From Hymenobacter citatus (GTDB lineage Bacteria > Bacteroidota > Bacteroidia > Cytophagales > Hymenobacteraceae): 64,000 nucleotides of DNA. The notes beneath the pieces are model-generated. The model did no database searches. It was given only the letters and a program-made list of their open reading frames with translations, and had not been told where the DNA came from. A program made the translations under genes and the position numbers. How positions within the stretch are numbered: position 1 is the first letter of the stretch; every line of letters begins with the position of its first letter. The stretch lies in assembly GCF_014333615.1 (NCBI RefSeq), contig NZ_JACSCY010000018.1, positions 28,373-92,372 of the forward strand, written 5' to 3'. Positions 35,994 to 44,410 of this stretch are shown one piece after another.

Positions 35994-37184
35994 ATGAAAT
36001 ATTGCCTGATTCTGCTGAGCTTCCTTGTGTTCAGCTGTGCCACCACCACGCAAACCAACACCAAAACGACTGCCCAAAAGCCTCTGTCGCAGCAGATGGC
36101 CGACTCGTTTATGGCGCTCTACCCCGACTCGGTGCCGGCGGCCCGCAACCGCGCCGCCCGTTGGGGCTACGAGCACGGCCTGATGCTGAAGGCCATTGAG
36201 CGCGTGTGGCAGCAAACCGGCGACCAGAAGTACCTCAACTACATCGTGAAAACGCTGGACCACTCGTTCCCGGCCGATGGCTCCATCCTGTTCTACAAAG
36301 CCGCCGATTACAACCTCGACAACATCAACTCGGGCCGCGTGGTGCTCACGCTGATGCAGCAGCCCGGCCTGGATCAGCAGAAATACCGCCGCGTGGCCCA
36401 ACTGCTGCACCAGCAGCTAGCCGAGCAGCCCACCACCAAGGGCGGCGGCTACTGGCACAAGAAGCGCTACCCCTACCAGATCTGGCTCGATGGGCTCTAC
36501 ATGGCCGAGCCCTTCGCCGCCGAATACGCCAAGCTGTTCAACCAGCCCGAGGGCTTCGACCACGTGGCCACCCAGTTTGCGCAGGTAGAGAAAAACCTGG
36601 TAGACCCCAAAACCGGCCTGCTCTACCACGGCTACGACGAAAGCCGGGAGCAGCAGTGGGCCAACAAAGAAACCGGCCAGTCGCCCAACTTCTGGAGCCG
36701 CGGCATGGGCTGGTACGCCATGGCCCTGGTGGATGTGCTCGATTACTTCCCCCAGAACCACCCGCAGCGGCAGCAGCTCATCAAGGACTTGCAGCGCCTG
36801 GCCCCCGTGCTGGAGAAATACCAGGACCCCGCCACCGGCGGCTGGTGGCAGGTAACGGACCAGGCTAACCGCCAGGGCAACTACATCGAAACTTCGGCTT
36901 CCTGCATGTTTGTGTACGCCCTGGCCAAAGGCGCCCGCCTGGGCTACATCGATAAGAAGTACCAGGAAGTGGCCGAGAAAGGCTACCAGGGCATTGTGAA
37001 GAAGTTCGTGGAAACCCAGCCCAACGGCCTGCTGGCCCTCAACGGCACCGTCAGCGTGGGCGGCCTCGGCGGCAACCCCTACCGCGACGGCAGCTACGAG
37101 TACTACCTCTCTGAGCCCATCAAGCAAAACGACTTCAAAGGGGTAGGGCCGTTTATTATGGCGAGTGTGGAAATGGGGAAATAG
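35994..37184 (+). CDS. GH105 unsaturated glucuronyl/galacturonyl hydrolase, lipoprotein
   Basis: 396 residues. MKYCLILLSFLVFSCATTTQ is a lipoprotein signal with Cys15, so unlike the first GH105 it is membrane-anchored. Family motifs: YNLDNINSG (Asp109), YQIWLDGLYMAEPF with candidate catalytic Asp166, NFWSRGMGWYAMALVD, and NYIETSASCMFVYAL. It acts on the unsaturated ends left by lyases. Last gene of the plus-strand pectin block. Confidence 0.92.
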   Translation: MKYCLILLSFLVFSCATTTQTNTKTTAQKPLSQQMADSFMALYPDSVPAARNRAARWGYEHGLMLKAIERVWQQTGDQKYLNYIVKTLDHSFPADGSILFYKAADYNLDNINSGRVVLTLMQQPGLDQQKYRRVAQLLHQQLAEQPTTKGGGYWHKKRYPYQIWLDGLYMAEPFAAEYAKLFNQPEGFDHVATQFAQVEKNLVDPKTGLLYHGYDESREQQWANKETGQSPNFWSRGMGWYAMALVDVLDYFPQNHPQRQQLIKDLQRLAPVLEKYQDPATGGWWQVTDQANRQGNYIETSASCMFVYALAKGARLGYIDKKYQEVAEKGYQGIVKKFVETQPNGLLALNGTVSVGGLGGNPYRDGSYEYYLSEPIKQNDFKGVGPFIMASVEMGK

Positions 37185-37221
37185 ATATGTATTTTTTCTT
37201 TGAATAGAATAATTCACTCAA

Positions 37222-37692
37222 CTAGTATTGTGATAATATAATCTGTTTAATGTGTTTTATTTCATATATACCTCCGTAAGTTTTGTTTATACATATATTA
37301 TCAGCTATTCTCATAGAGTCTATGTTTTCTATTTTATTTTCGTCTAAATAATCTTTGCTCTTCTTTAAGGTCAGCTCTACTGCCGATATATAAAACCAAT
37401 TTTTATGCATGTCTTTGATATAAAATGAATCAGCACTGCTAATCCATGATACATTAGTCATGTGATACTGAAATCCTTTAGGGTCAATTCTTCTGGCTAT
37501 ATTCGTTTTTACTTTTTTAACGTTCATACTCAGCGAAAGGCTGTCATTAATTTCGCACGGAATGAAATAGTCGAAAGACATACAATTACGTGCATTGTCA
37601 AGTACTAAAATGCCAGTTTCCTGGAATTCTTTAGGCTCTTGAACACAACTACTAAGCGAGATAACTAAAATAGTAAGAATAAATAATTTCAT
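37222..37692 (-). CDS. Orphan AT-rich lipoprotein
   Basis: 156 residues from the ATG at 37692 (15 bases inside the longer frame). MKLFILTILVISLSSCVQEP is a lipoprotein signal with Cys at position 16. The rest is rich in Asn, Ile, Lys and Asp, with no motif I recognise. Its base composition is strongly AT-rich, unlike the GC-rich neighbours on both sides, and the flanks (37185-37221 and 37693-37774) are AT-rich too. This suggests recent transfer into the pectin locus. No mobile-element end is visible. Confidence 0.65.
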   Translation of the reverse strand: MKLFILTILVISLSSCVQEPKEFQETGILVLDNARNCMSFDYFIPCEINDSLSLSMNVKKVKTNIARRIDPKGFQYHMTNVSWISSADSFYIKDMHKNWFYISAVELTLKKSKDYLDENKIENIDSMRIADNICINKTYGGIYEIKHIKQIILSQY

Positions 37693-37774
37693 TTTTTGAC
37701 CATACACAAGATGAATGATTTATGTGATTTGTAAACTGAGAAGCTCAAGTTATAAAGTTCTAATAGAGTTTTAG

Positions 37775-38581
37775 TTATTCCTTCTTCAAATACTTGCGCA
37801 GCGGCAGGCGCTTAAGGCTGCGAATGCCGTCGGCTACGAGTTCCGCGTTGAGGCGTGCTCCCGCTTTGATGGTATGGGTGTGGTCGGTGGTGTTGAAGTA
37901 AGTGGCGCGCACGGCGGCTTCGCCGGCTTGGTCGTAGCGGTAGGCGGCGCGCTGGTTGAGGTCGATGAGGGGCACGTTTTCTTCACGGGCTACCGTGGCG
38001 GCCCAGCCGGCGTACCCGTCGGTGCTGCGGTTGACTTTGCCGTTGGTCCACTGGTTGCGCGGCACCAGCGTGCACACGATGGGCGTGGCGCCTTTGGCCC
38101 TGGTTTCAGCAATAAACTGACGCAGGTACCAGCCGTAGGAATGCACGGTTTCGGGCTTTTTGGTGAGCAGGTTGTTGATTTGCTCCGTCTCGGCGCCCGT
38201 GCCTTTGATGGTGCCGCGGGCGCGGAGGGTGTCGTTGAGGGGGCTGCTGTCGTTGTGCCCAAACTGCATCATCACGTAGTCGCCGGGCTGTAGCTTGGCC
38301 TGCACCTTCTCCCACAGCCCCAGCGTGCGAAACGTGCGGCTGCTGGTGCCACCCAGCGCATCGTTCTCCACCTGAATGCGGGTAGTGTCGAAGTGCGCAG
38401 CCAGGAAGTTGCCCCAGCCCCAGAGGCCACCGTCGCCGCGGCCTTTGCCGTTCTTCACCGTCGAGTCGCCAATGAGGTACAGGGTAGGGCGCGGCCGCAC
38501 CAGCCGCGAGAACGAGGCTAGCGTGAGCGTGAGCAGCAAAACCGAAAGCAAAAGGCGAAAGCGCGGGCGTGGAGTAGGCAT
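37775..38581 (-). CDS. Rhamnogalacturonan acetylesterase, CE12 (copy 1)
   Basis: 268 residues from the ATG at 38581, with an N-terminal hydrophobic signal (LLLSVLLLTLTLASFS). SGNH-hydrolase fold: GDSTVKNG (catalytic Ser), ALGGTSSRTF (oxyanion Gly), MMQFGHND (Asn), and DHTHTIKAGARL (Asp/His). CE12 enzymes remove acetyl groups from galacturonate in rhamnogalacturonan-I and so open it to the glycosidases. A tandem paralogue follows upstream on the same strand. Confidence 0.92.
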   Translation of the reverse strand: MPTPRPRFRLLLSVLLLTLTLASFSRLVRPRPTLYLIGDSTVKNGKGRGDGGLWGWGNFLAAHFDTTRIQVENDALGGTSSRTFRTLGLWEKVQAKLQPGDYVMMQFGHNDSSPLNDTLRARGTIKGTGAETEQINNLLTKKPETVHSYGWYLRQFIAETRAKGATPIVCTLVPRNQWTNGKVNRSTDGYAGWAATVAREENVPLIDLNQRAAYRYDQAGEAAVRATYFNTTDHTHTIKAGARLNAELVADGIRSLKRLPLRKYLKKE

Positions 38582-38621
38582 GGTAGGAGAGGATAAGATG
38601 GGTAGGAGGATGATAAGTCGG

Positions 38622-38713
38622 GTCATGCTGAGCGGAGTCGAAGTATCTCGCGTGCTGACGAAAGATACTATCTCACCTTAGCACGCGAGATGTTTCGACA
38701 AGCTCAGCATGAC
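38622..38713. repeat. Family B palindrome between the two CE12 genes
   Basis: Arms begin GTCATGCTGAGCGGAGTCGA and end with the complement of GTCATGCTGAGCTTGTCG. The two arms differ at the GGAG/CTTG segment, so this copy is less symmetrical than the others. Confidence 0.82.
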
Positions 38714-38735
38714 TTGGCAGAACGCAAAGAGTGCT

Positions 38736-39521
38736 TCAGCCTTTGCGCAAATACTTGTTCAGCGCAATTTTCTTCTCGGCCCGAATGCCATCCACCACGG
38801 ACGCCGCATTGAGGCGGGCGCCCTCGGCGTTGGTGTGGGTATGGTCGCCGGGGAAAAAGGCTTTGACCTTTTCCGGCCCGAGCTGGTTGTATTTCGCGGC
38901 TGTGATGCCGTTCAGGTCGATGAAGGGCACGCCTTCCTGCCGGGCCACCTCGGCGGCCCAGCGCCCAAAATCCTGGTCGGCCAGTACTACCTTGCCGTCT
39001 TTCCACTCGTTGCGCGGAATCATGGAGGCGATGATGGGTTTGGCGCCCTTGGCTTTGGCTCCGCGCACAAACTGGCGCAGATACCAGCCGTAGGTGTGCA
39101 CGGTTTCGCGGTGGCCGTCGGGCCAGGTGAGTTCCTTGGTTTCGGGGCCGGTGCCGCGCAGCACGCCGCGCCGGCCGGCCTTGGTGGTGTCGGGCACACT
39201 GCCTTCGTTGTGCCCAAACTGCATCAGCAGAAAGTCGCCGGGCCGCAACAGCGAATCTACTTGGTGCCAGCGCTGCTCCGACACGAACGTGCGGGTGCTG
39301 CGGCCGGCCTTAGCGCGGTTTACAATGTGCAAGCGGGTGGTGTCAAAAAAAGCCGGTAAAGCGGCGCCCCAGCCCATTTGGGGCGCGTTATTATTGTTGA
39401 CGGTAGAGTCGCCGATGAGGTAGAGGGTAGGGTGCGGGGTAGGCCGTTGGGTTACACTTGCCAGCATTGCCGCCAGCAACGCCAGCCCTGCAACCAGCCG
39501 GAAATGAGTGAGTAAGCGCAT
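38736..39521 (-). CDS. Rhamnogalacturonan acetylesterase, CE12 (copy 2)
   Basis: 261 residues from the ATG at 39521 (MRLLTHFRLVAGLALLAAML signal). GDSTVNNN, KAGRSTRTF, LMQFGHNEGS and DHTHTNAEGARL give the full SGNH set. Compared with copy 1 the loop after the nucleophile is shorter (no GRGDGGLWGW), so they may prefer different acetyl positions. Together with copy 1 it ends the pectin locus on the minus strand. Confidence 0.92.
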   Translation of the reverse strand: MRLLTHFRLVAGLALLAAMLASVTQRPTPHPTLYLIGDSTVNNNNAPQMGWGAALPAFFDTTRLHIVNRAKAGRSTRTFVSEQRWHQVDSLLRPGDFLLMQFGHNEGSVPDTTKAGRRGVLRGTGPETKELTWPDGHRETVHTYGWYLRQFVRGAKAKGAKPIIASMIPRNEWKDGKVVLADQDFGRWAAEVARQEGVPFIDLNGITAAKYNQLGPEKVKAFFPGDHTHTNAEGARLNAASVVDGIRAEKKIALNKYLRKG

Positions 39522-39631
39522 AGGAACCAAACGGTAAGGAAAGAACCCAAGTACGCGAAAGCGCCAGGTCGATCCATCCTGCACCCACCCGCTGCGCTGC
39601 TATGTGCCCAGTGCGGTAGCCCTGAAAAGCA

Positions 39632-39664
39632 AAGCGCTCCGGTCGACTATCGACCGGAGCGCTT
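39632..39664 (-). terminator. Hairpin downstream of the PhnA-like gene
   Basis: Perfect 15-base arms AAGCGCTCCGGTCGA and complement with a 3-base loop. On the minus strand TTTGCTTTT follows, a weak U-tract. Confidence 0.6.
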
Positions 39665-39696
39665 CCTGATAAGCAATGGCACCGAAAACGGTGCCG

Positions 39697-39906
39697 CTAC
39701 GCCTTCTTCAAAAACTCCGTTTTCAGCACCATTGTGCTACCCCCGGCGCGGCCTTCAATCTCGGCCGGGCTGTTGGTGAGGCGAATGTTCTTTACCAGCG
39801 TGCCGCGCTTGAGCGTCTGCGATGAGCCTTTCACTTTCAAATCCTTAATCAGCGTCACCGAGTCGCCTTCGGCGAGCAAGTTGCCGTTGCTGTCCTTTAC
39901 GTCCAT
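39697..39906 (-). CDS. PhnA/YjdM C-terminal-domain protein
   Basis: 69 residues from the ATG at 39906. VKDSNGNLLAEGDSVTLIKD, LKRGTLVKNIRL and MVLKTEFLKK match the small SH3-like domain of YjdM (formerly PhnA). Here only this domain is present, without the N-terminal zinc ribbon of the E. coli protein, as is usual in Bacteroidota. The function is unknown; the old phosphonate name is not supported by any phosphonate gene nearby. Confidence 0.85.
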   Translation of the reverse strand: MDVKDSNGNLLAEGDSVTLIKDLKVKGSSQTLKRGTLVKNIRLTNSPAEIEGRAGGSTMVLKTEFLKKA

Positions 39907-40018
39907 GTGCGTGTGTTGTGTGGGGTAGGGCGTGAAGGCGTAGTGCATCCATCACGCAACGATGGGCTCCCTACCACAAAATCCGTGAAATTCGATAAAT
40001 CCGAGCGAATCCGTGGTC

Positions 40019-41119
40019 CTAGACGTTGAAGCGGAAGTGCATGATGTCGCCGTCCTGCACCACGTATTCCTTGCCTTCTACGGCCATTTTACCGGCTTCT
40101 TTGATCTTGGCTTCCGAGCGATATTGCTCGTAATCAGCTAGTTTAATTACCTCGGCGCGGATAAAGCCTTTCTCGAAGTCGGAGTGGATAACGCCAGCGG
40201 CGGCGGGGGCTTTGTCGCCGCGGTGCACGGTCCAGGCGCGCACTTCCTGCACGCCGGCGGTGAAGTAAGTAATCAGGTTCAGCAGCTCATAGCTGGCCCG
40301 GATCAGGCGGTTCAGGCCCGATTCGGTGAGGCCGTACTCGCCCAGAAACATCTCCTTTTCCTCGGGGTCGTCCATCTCCGCAATCTGCGACTCAATGGCG
40401 GCCGACACCACTACTACTTGCGCATTCTCGTTCTTCACATGGTCCCGCAGCGCATCCACGTAGGCGTTGCCGTTGTTCTGGATGCTGCCCTCGTCCACGT
40501 TAGCCACGTAGATAACCGGTTTGATGGTCAGCAATTGCAGATCTTCTACGGCCTCCAATTCGTCTTCGCTGGCGCCCAGCGAGCGGGCGTTGTGGCCGGC
40601 TTCGAGGTGGTCTTTAAAGCGTTGCAGGGCGGCTACTTCCTTCTTGGCCTTGGCGTCGCCGCTCTTGGCCGAGCGCTCCGATTTAGCCAGCTTCTTATCG
40701 ATGCTTTCCAGGTCCTTGAGCTGCAACTCCGTGTCAATCACGTCTTTGTCAAACACTGGATCAACGCCACCCGCTACGTGCACAATGTTGTCGTCGTCGA
40801 AGCAGCGTACTACGTGAATCACGGCATCTACCTCGCGGATGTTGGCCAGGAACTTGTTGCCCAGGCCTTCGCCCTTGCTGGCACCCTTCACGAGGCCGGC
40901 AATGTCCACAAACTCCACAATGGTAGGCACCACGCGCTGGGGCTTCACAATTTCCTCCAGCACTTGCAGGCGCGGGTCGGGCACGGTAATCACGCCCACG
41001 TTAGGCTCGATGGTGCAGAAAGGATAATTGGCCGATTCGGCCTTGGCATTCGATAACGCGTTGAACAGCGTGGACTTACCCACGTTCGGCAGACCGACGA
41101 TTCCGCAGCGGAGACCCAT
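40019..41119 (-). CDS. ychF: Redox-regulated ATPase YchF (Obg-like)
   Basis: 366 residues, the standard length. P-loop GLPNVGKSTLFNAL (residues 8-21), DIAGLVKGASKGEGLGNKFL (switch/G3), and ANVDEGS in place of the usual NKxD, the change that gives YchF ATP preference. A TGS domain closes the protein (KAPAAAGVIHSDFEKGF). It binds ribosomes and affects stress responses. A TACCTTTG -10 element lies 65 bases upstream. Confidence 0.97.
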   Translation of the reverse strand: MGLRCGIVGLPNVGKSTLFNALSNAKAESANYPFCTIEPNVGVITVPDPRLQVLEEIVKPQRVVPTIVEFVDIAGLVKGASKGEGLGNKFLANIREVDAVIHVVRCFDDDNIVHVAGGVDPVFDKDVIDTELQLKDLESIDKKLAKSERSAKSGDAKAKKEVAALQRFKDHLEAGHNARSLGASEDELEAVEDLQLLTIKPVIYVANVDEGSIQNNGNAYVDALRDHVKNENAQVVVVSAAIESQIAEMDDPEEKEMFLGEYGLTESGLNRLIRASYELLNLITYFTAGVQEVRAWTVHRGDKAPAAAGVIHSDFEKGFIRAEVIKLADYEQYRSEAKIKEAGKMAVEGKEYVVQDGDIMHFRFNV

Positions 41120-41163
41120 ACGGTGAAATGGTGAAGTTGTGAGATGGTGAGTTGACGTTCTTT
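41120..41163. repeat. Family H element upstream of ychF
   Basis: Units GGTGAAATGGTGAAGTTGTG run straight from the ychF start codon and end in GAGTTGACGTTCTTT, the family's head sequence. It lies in the ychF 5' leader. Confidence 0.7.
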
Positions 41164-41183
41164 CCGTTGCGTCAATTCGGGCA

Positions 41184-41191
41184 CAAAGGTA
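41184..41191 (-). promoter_or_regulatory. -10 element of ychF promoter
   Basis: Minus strand TACCTTTG, a perfect TAnnTTTG. A family E half-element (41200-41227) occupies the -33 region. The predicted transcript would have a leader of roughly 60 bases containing the H element. Confidence 0.55.
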
Positions 41192-41199
41192 AGGGTTTT

Positions 41200-41227
41200 G
41201 TAGGGGCGCGTTGCACGCGCCCGTCGT
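41200..41227. repeat. Family E half-element
   Basis: GTAGGGGCGCGTTGCACGCG and following CCCGTCGT. The stretch GGCGCGTTGCACGCGCC is itself a small hairpin. A two-armed copy is at 58306-58442. Confidence 0.75.
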
Positions 41228-41283
41228 TGTTTATCTACGACGAAGTAGGATAGTGCTACTTAGGCAGCATACTTGATAACCAA

Positions 41284-41323
41284 AAAACGGCGCGCATCAG
41301 CCTGAGCCGACGCGCGCCGTTTT
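41284..41323. terminator. Terminator hairpin of the DUF3276 gene
   Basis: Perfect 12-base arms AAAACGGCGCGC and GCGCGCCGTTTT with a 16-base loop. On the minus strand the stem ends in TTTTTTGG, a short U-tract. It may work in both directions. Confidence 0.75.
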
Positions 41324-41378
41324 GAATAAATCGAGTAGCAAAAAGGGATAGTACGATCTGTTTCGCTAGGCCGATTGG

Positions 41379-41714
41379 TTAGTAGGTGTCGGTGCTGTTA
41401 TTGTACGAATCGTTGTCGTAGGCGGGACGGGGGCGGTCCAGCTCGGCTACTTCTTCAGGCGAAAGCAGTTCTTCGCGTACATAATCAACGGCGTCTTGCA
41501 GCGCATCTACAAACTTGGCAAAATCTTCTTTATAAAGGAAGATTTTGTGTTTTTCGTAGGAAAAGGTGTCATCATCCCGGAGACGACGCTTGCTTTCCGT
41601 AATAGTAAGGTAGTAGTCCTGGCCGCGGGTAGCCTTCACGTCGAAGAAGTACGTGCGCTTGCCGGCTTTAATGCGTTGGGAGTAAATTTCTTCTTGATCG
41701 TGACGGTCTTCCAC
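41379..41714 (-). CDS. DUF3276 / PUR-alpha-like nucleic-acid-binding protein
   Basis: 111 residues, probable GTG start at 41714. YSQRIKAGKRTYFFDVKATR and FSYEKHKIFLYKEDFAKFVD are the PUR repeat of the Bacteroidota DUF3276 family, which folds like eukaryotic Pur-alpha and binds single-stranded DNA/RNA. The acidic, Asn/Ser-rich tail (YDNDSYNNSTDTY) is typical. The AT-rich upstream region has no clear promoter match. Confidence 0.9.
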   Translation of the reverse strand: MEDRHDQEEIYSQRIKAGKRTYFFDVKATRGQDYYLTITESKRRLRDDDTFSYEKHKIFLYKEDFAKFVDALQDAVDYVREELLSPEEVAELDRPRPAYDNDSYNNSTDTY

Positions 41715-41955
41715 AGAATCTTCAGTAAGAGTGAATTATTCCAAAATGAACTTTTTGTAGGCTCAAAGTAAATCAGATACAGTGAATATAAAAATACGAA
41801 GGCAGGCTTTTTTTGCCGGAAAATGTACCATTTTGAGAAAATAGCGAAGCATGACCAGTTGGGGTTACCAGCCACCGACACTGTTTCCCGTATTTTTACC
41901 GTTAGCACAGATTCGGCTGCCATTGGGCACCGCTCATTTTTTAGCTCATATACTT

Positions 41956-42867
41956 ATGGCGCTCGATTTAGCCGCAGTTCGTTCCTTCGAAAATCTGGAG
42001 TTTCTGGCCCGACAGCTGGTCGAAGGATTCATCACAGGCTTGCACCAGTCGCCCTACCACGGGTTTTCGGTGGAGTTTTCGGAGCACCGTCTCTACAATC
42101 CCGGCGAGAGCACCCGCCACATCGACTGGAAGGTGCTGGCCCGCACCGATAAGCTGTTTGTGAAGCGCTATGAGGAAGAAACCAACCTGCGCTGCCACCT
42201 GCTGCTCGACGTGTCGCCGTCGATGTATTACCCCGAGCCTACCCACGACAAGTTGCGCTTCAGCATTCTGTGCGCCGCGGCCCTCATCACGCTCCTGCAA
42301 AAGCAGCGCGACGCCGTAGGCCTCGTCACCTTCGCCGAGCAGATTGAGCTGCAAACGCCGGTGCGCTCCACCAGCACGCACCGCCACACGCTGCTGCTCA
42401 CGCTGCAACAGCTGCTGGAGCGCCCCGCCGCCCCCCGCCGCCCTACCGACGTGGCGGGCGTGATTCACCGCATTGCCCAGCAAATCCCGAAACGCTCGTT
42501 GGTGGTACTTTTCTCCGATATGCTGGGCCGCGCACCCGAAGAACAAACAGCGGCGCTGGCGGCCTTGCAGCACCTGCGCCACCAGCAGCACGAGGTGCTG
42601 CTGTTCCATGTGATGGACCGCGCCACCGAGTCAGACTTCGATTTTGCCGAGCGGCCCTACCTGTTCGAGGACATCGAAACCGGCGAAACCATCAAGCTGC
42701 AACCCGCCCAGGTGCGCGAGCAGTACCGCGCTGCCATGCGCGAATACGAGCAGGAATTGGCTCTACGGTGCGGCCAGTACAAGATTGACTTCGTGCCGGT
42801 TGACATCCGCGAGCCGTTTGATAAAGTGCTGCACGCCTACATGGTGAAGCGGGGGAAGGCGAAGTAA
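41956..42867 (+). CDS. DUF58 domain protein (von Willebrand A-like)
   Basis: 303 residues from the ATG at 41956; the frame extends upstream without support. FSEHRLYNPGESTRHIDWKV and RTDKLFVKRYEEETNLRCHL are the DUF58 signature, and DVSPSMYY is a MIDAS-like DxSxS motif. DUF58 proteins usually pair with MoxR ATPases and VWA/BatA proteins in oxidative-stress or envelope functions; none of these partners is in the window. The stop codon forms the outer tip of a long palindrome. Confidence 0.9.
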   Translation: MALDLAAVRSFENLEFLARQLVEGFITGLHQSPYHGFSVEFSEHRLYNPGESTRHIDWKVLARTDKLFVKRYEEETNLRCHLLLDVSPSMYYPEPTHDKLRFSILCAAALITLLQKQRDAVGLVTFAEQIELQTPVRSTSTHRHTLLLTLQQLLERPAAPRRPTDVAGVIHRIAQQIPKRSLVVLFSDMLGRAPEEQTAALAALQHLRHQQHEVLLFHVMDRATESDFDFAERPYLFEDIETGETIKLQPAQVREQYRAAMREYEQELALRCGQYKIDFVPVDIREPFDKVLHAYMVKRGKAK

Positions 42868-43052
42868 ATGGTGAAGTGGTGAAGTGGTGAAGTTTTGAAT
42901 TGTCTGTCATCCTGAGCGCAGCGAAGGACCTTATCACGCGTGAACGACGAGCGTACCAACGACTCGTTCTGCGTGCATAAGGTCCTTCGCTGCGCTCAGG
43001 ATGACAGACAATTCAAAACTTCACCACTTCACCACTTCACCACTTCACCATT
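42867..43052. repeat. Family C palindrome nested in family H arms
   Basis: The inner element (42905-43005) is family C: GTCATCCTGAGCGCAGCGAA and complement. The pairing continues outward through TGTCTGAATTCAAAAC-like flanks and three to four GGTGAAGT units on each side, so the whole 186 bases fold as one hairpin. It starts at the DUF58 stop and ends at the AlkA stop of the convergent gene. Confidence 0.9.
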
Positions 43053-43677
43053 AGTCCAAACTGCGCCACAGATACTTGCACGCCACGGACCGATACGGGC
43101 GCCAGGTTTCGGCTAGTTCGGTCATGCGGCGCAGGAGGGGGCGGCCGGTTTCTTCCAGGCCGTAGTGCTGGCGCATGGCGTTCTGGATGCCCAGGTCGCC
43201 TTCCGAAAACACGTCGGGCTGGTCGAGGGCGAACATCTGAATCATCTGAGCAGTCCAGCGGCCTACCCCCTTTATCTGAGTGAGGTGCTGGGTGAAGTCT
43301 TCCTCGGAAAGCTGGCTGAGGTGGGCGTGGTCGAGCTGGTCGCGGAGGGCAAACTCGGCAATGGCGCGCAGGTAGCTGGCTTTCTGGTAGGAGAGGCCAG
43401 CAGCGCGCAGCTCCTCGTCCGACATACCCCACAACACCGAGGGCTCGGGGTAGCCGTCGGGTAGGAACAGGCCCTCTACCTTGCGCCAGATGGCCGCGGC
43501 GGCCTTAGTAGAAATCTGCTGACTGACGATAGCACGCAGCAGCGCCAGGTAGATGTCCTCGTGGGCGCTGGGCTGCACCGGCGGCACCCGCGCAATGATG
43601 CGCGCCAGCACCGGATCGGCGGCCGAGAGGTAAGCGCGGGCTTCGGCGTAAGGCTGGGCGTCGTCAGGCAATGTCAT
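43051..43677 (-). CDS. DNA-3-methyladenine glycosylase II (AlkA/HhH-GPD type)
   Basis: 208 residues from the ATG at 43677, which overlaps the preceding gene by 14 bases; the longer frame to 43908 only covers that gene. ALLRAIVSQQISTKAAAAIW and the helix-hairpin-helix LTQIKGVGRWTAQMIQMFAL are diagnostic, followed by DVFSEGDLGIQ with the catalytic Asp. It excises alkylated bases in base-excision repair. It lacks the N-terminal AlkA domain of E. coli, like other short bacterial versions. Confidence 0.93.
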   Translation of the reverse strand: MTLPDDAQPYAEARAYLSAADPVLARIIARVPPVQPSAHEDIYLALLRAIVSQQISTKAAAAIWRKVEGLFLPDGYPEPSVLWGMSDEELRAAGLSYQKASYLRAIAEFALRDQLDHAHLSQLSEEDFTQHLTQIKGVGRWTAQMIQMFALDQPDVFSEGDLGIQNAMRQHYGLEETGRPLLRRMTELAETWRPYRSVACKYLWRSLD

Positions 43678-44320
43678 CGGCGTGGGTAGGGATGGTGATG
43701 GTGTCGAGCAGGTCGCCGGTGGGGGAGAGGCGGATGGCCGTGAGGCCCCGGCCAGCGTAGGCGCCCGTGTCGAGGTAAAAGACGTTGGCAGCTTCATCGA
43801 AAACGGGCGTGCCATCGGGGGTAGGCGTATGGCCCACCACTTGTCGCCGCCCGATATTACGCAGCGGGCCACGGCGCCACAGAATCCCGTCGGGGTTGCT
43901 TTCATCAAACGGCTGTGTCGTATCGGCCAAGCCGGCGTGGCTGATGAACAGGTGGTCGTTTTCCCAATGCAGGGGCAGCTGGCTCAGCCACGCAGCGTGG
44001 TGGCGCAGCGTAGCGGGCGCGTGCAGCTGATACTGAAACAAGGTGCCGCGCCCGCCCCATTGCAGCCAGGGCGGGTAGGGGCCATCGGGGCCGCAGTGCT
44101 GCCAGAGGCTGGCTTCGTGGTTGCCTTTCAGGAAGAAAGCAGTGTTGGGGTGGCGTTGGCGCAGGCTGATGGCTGAGGCAACGGTGGCGGGCGTGAAATT
44201 GCCGCGGTCCACTAAATCGCCTACCTGAATCAGGAGTTCTTTGGCTGGCTGCCAGTGCCGGAGCAGTTGCTGCCAGGTATAGTAGCACCCGTGCACATCC
44301 CCGACCACAAATAAATTCAT
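43664..44320 (-). CDS. Calcineurin-like metallophosphoesterase (PrpA/ApaH type)
   Basis: 218 residues from the ATG at 44320. All phosphoesterase motifs are present: GDVHGCYYTW (4-13 onwards), GDLVDRG, GNHEASLW, HAGLAD and GHTPTPDG. This set is typical of Ser/Thr protein phosphatase-like and diadenosine tetraphosphatase enzymes. The substrate is unknown. It overlaps alkA by 14 bases and is probably cotranscribed. Confidence 0.88.
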   Translation of the reverse strand: MNLFVVGDVHGCYYTWQQLLRHWQPAKELLIQVGDLVDRGNFTPATVASAISLRQRHPNTAFFLKGNHEASLWQHCGPDGPYPPWLQWGGRGTLFQYQLHAPATLRHHAAWLSQLPLHWENDHLFISHAGLADTTQPFDESNPDGILWRRGPLRNIGRRQVVGHTPTPDGTPVFDEAANVFYLDTGAYAGRGLTAIRLSPTGDLLDTITIPTHADDIA

Positions 44321-44410
44321 AGAACTAGAGTTTCTGTTGCCTGCTCTCAGACAGGCAGTATGCATCAGCAGGTGTGTTGCCTGCAACCTTTCGGTTAGGT
44401 CATAACAAAA

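Noticed and set aside
39697..39906. Phosphonate utilisation function for the PhnA-like protein
   Set aside because: No phn genes are nearby and this domain is known to be misnamed; only the fold is supported.
42905..43005. Family C hairpins as structured small RNA genes
   Set aside because: No promoter is seen in front of them, arms vary freely while staying complementary, and several copies are halves only; a repeat element is simpler.
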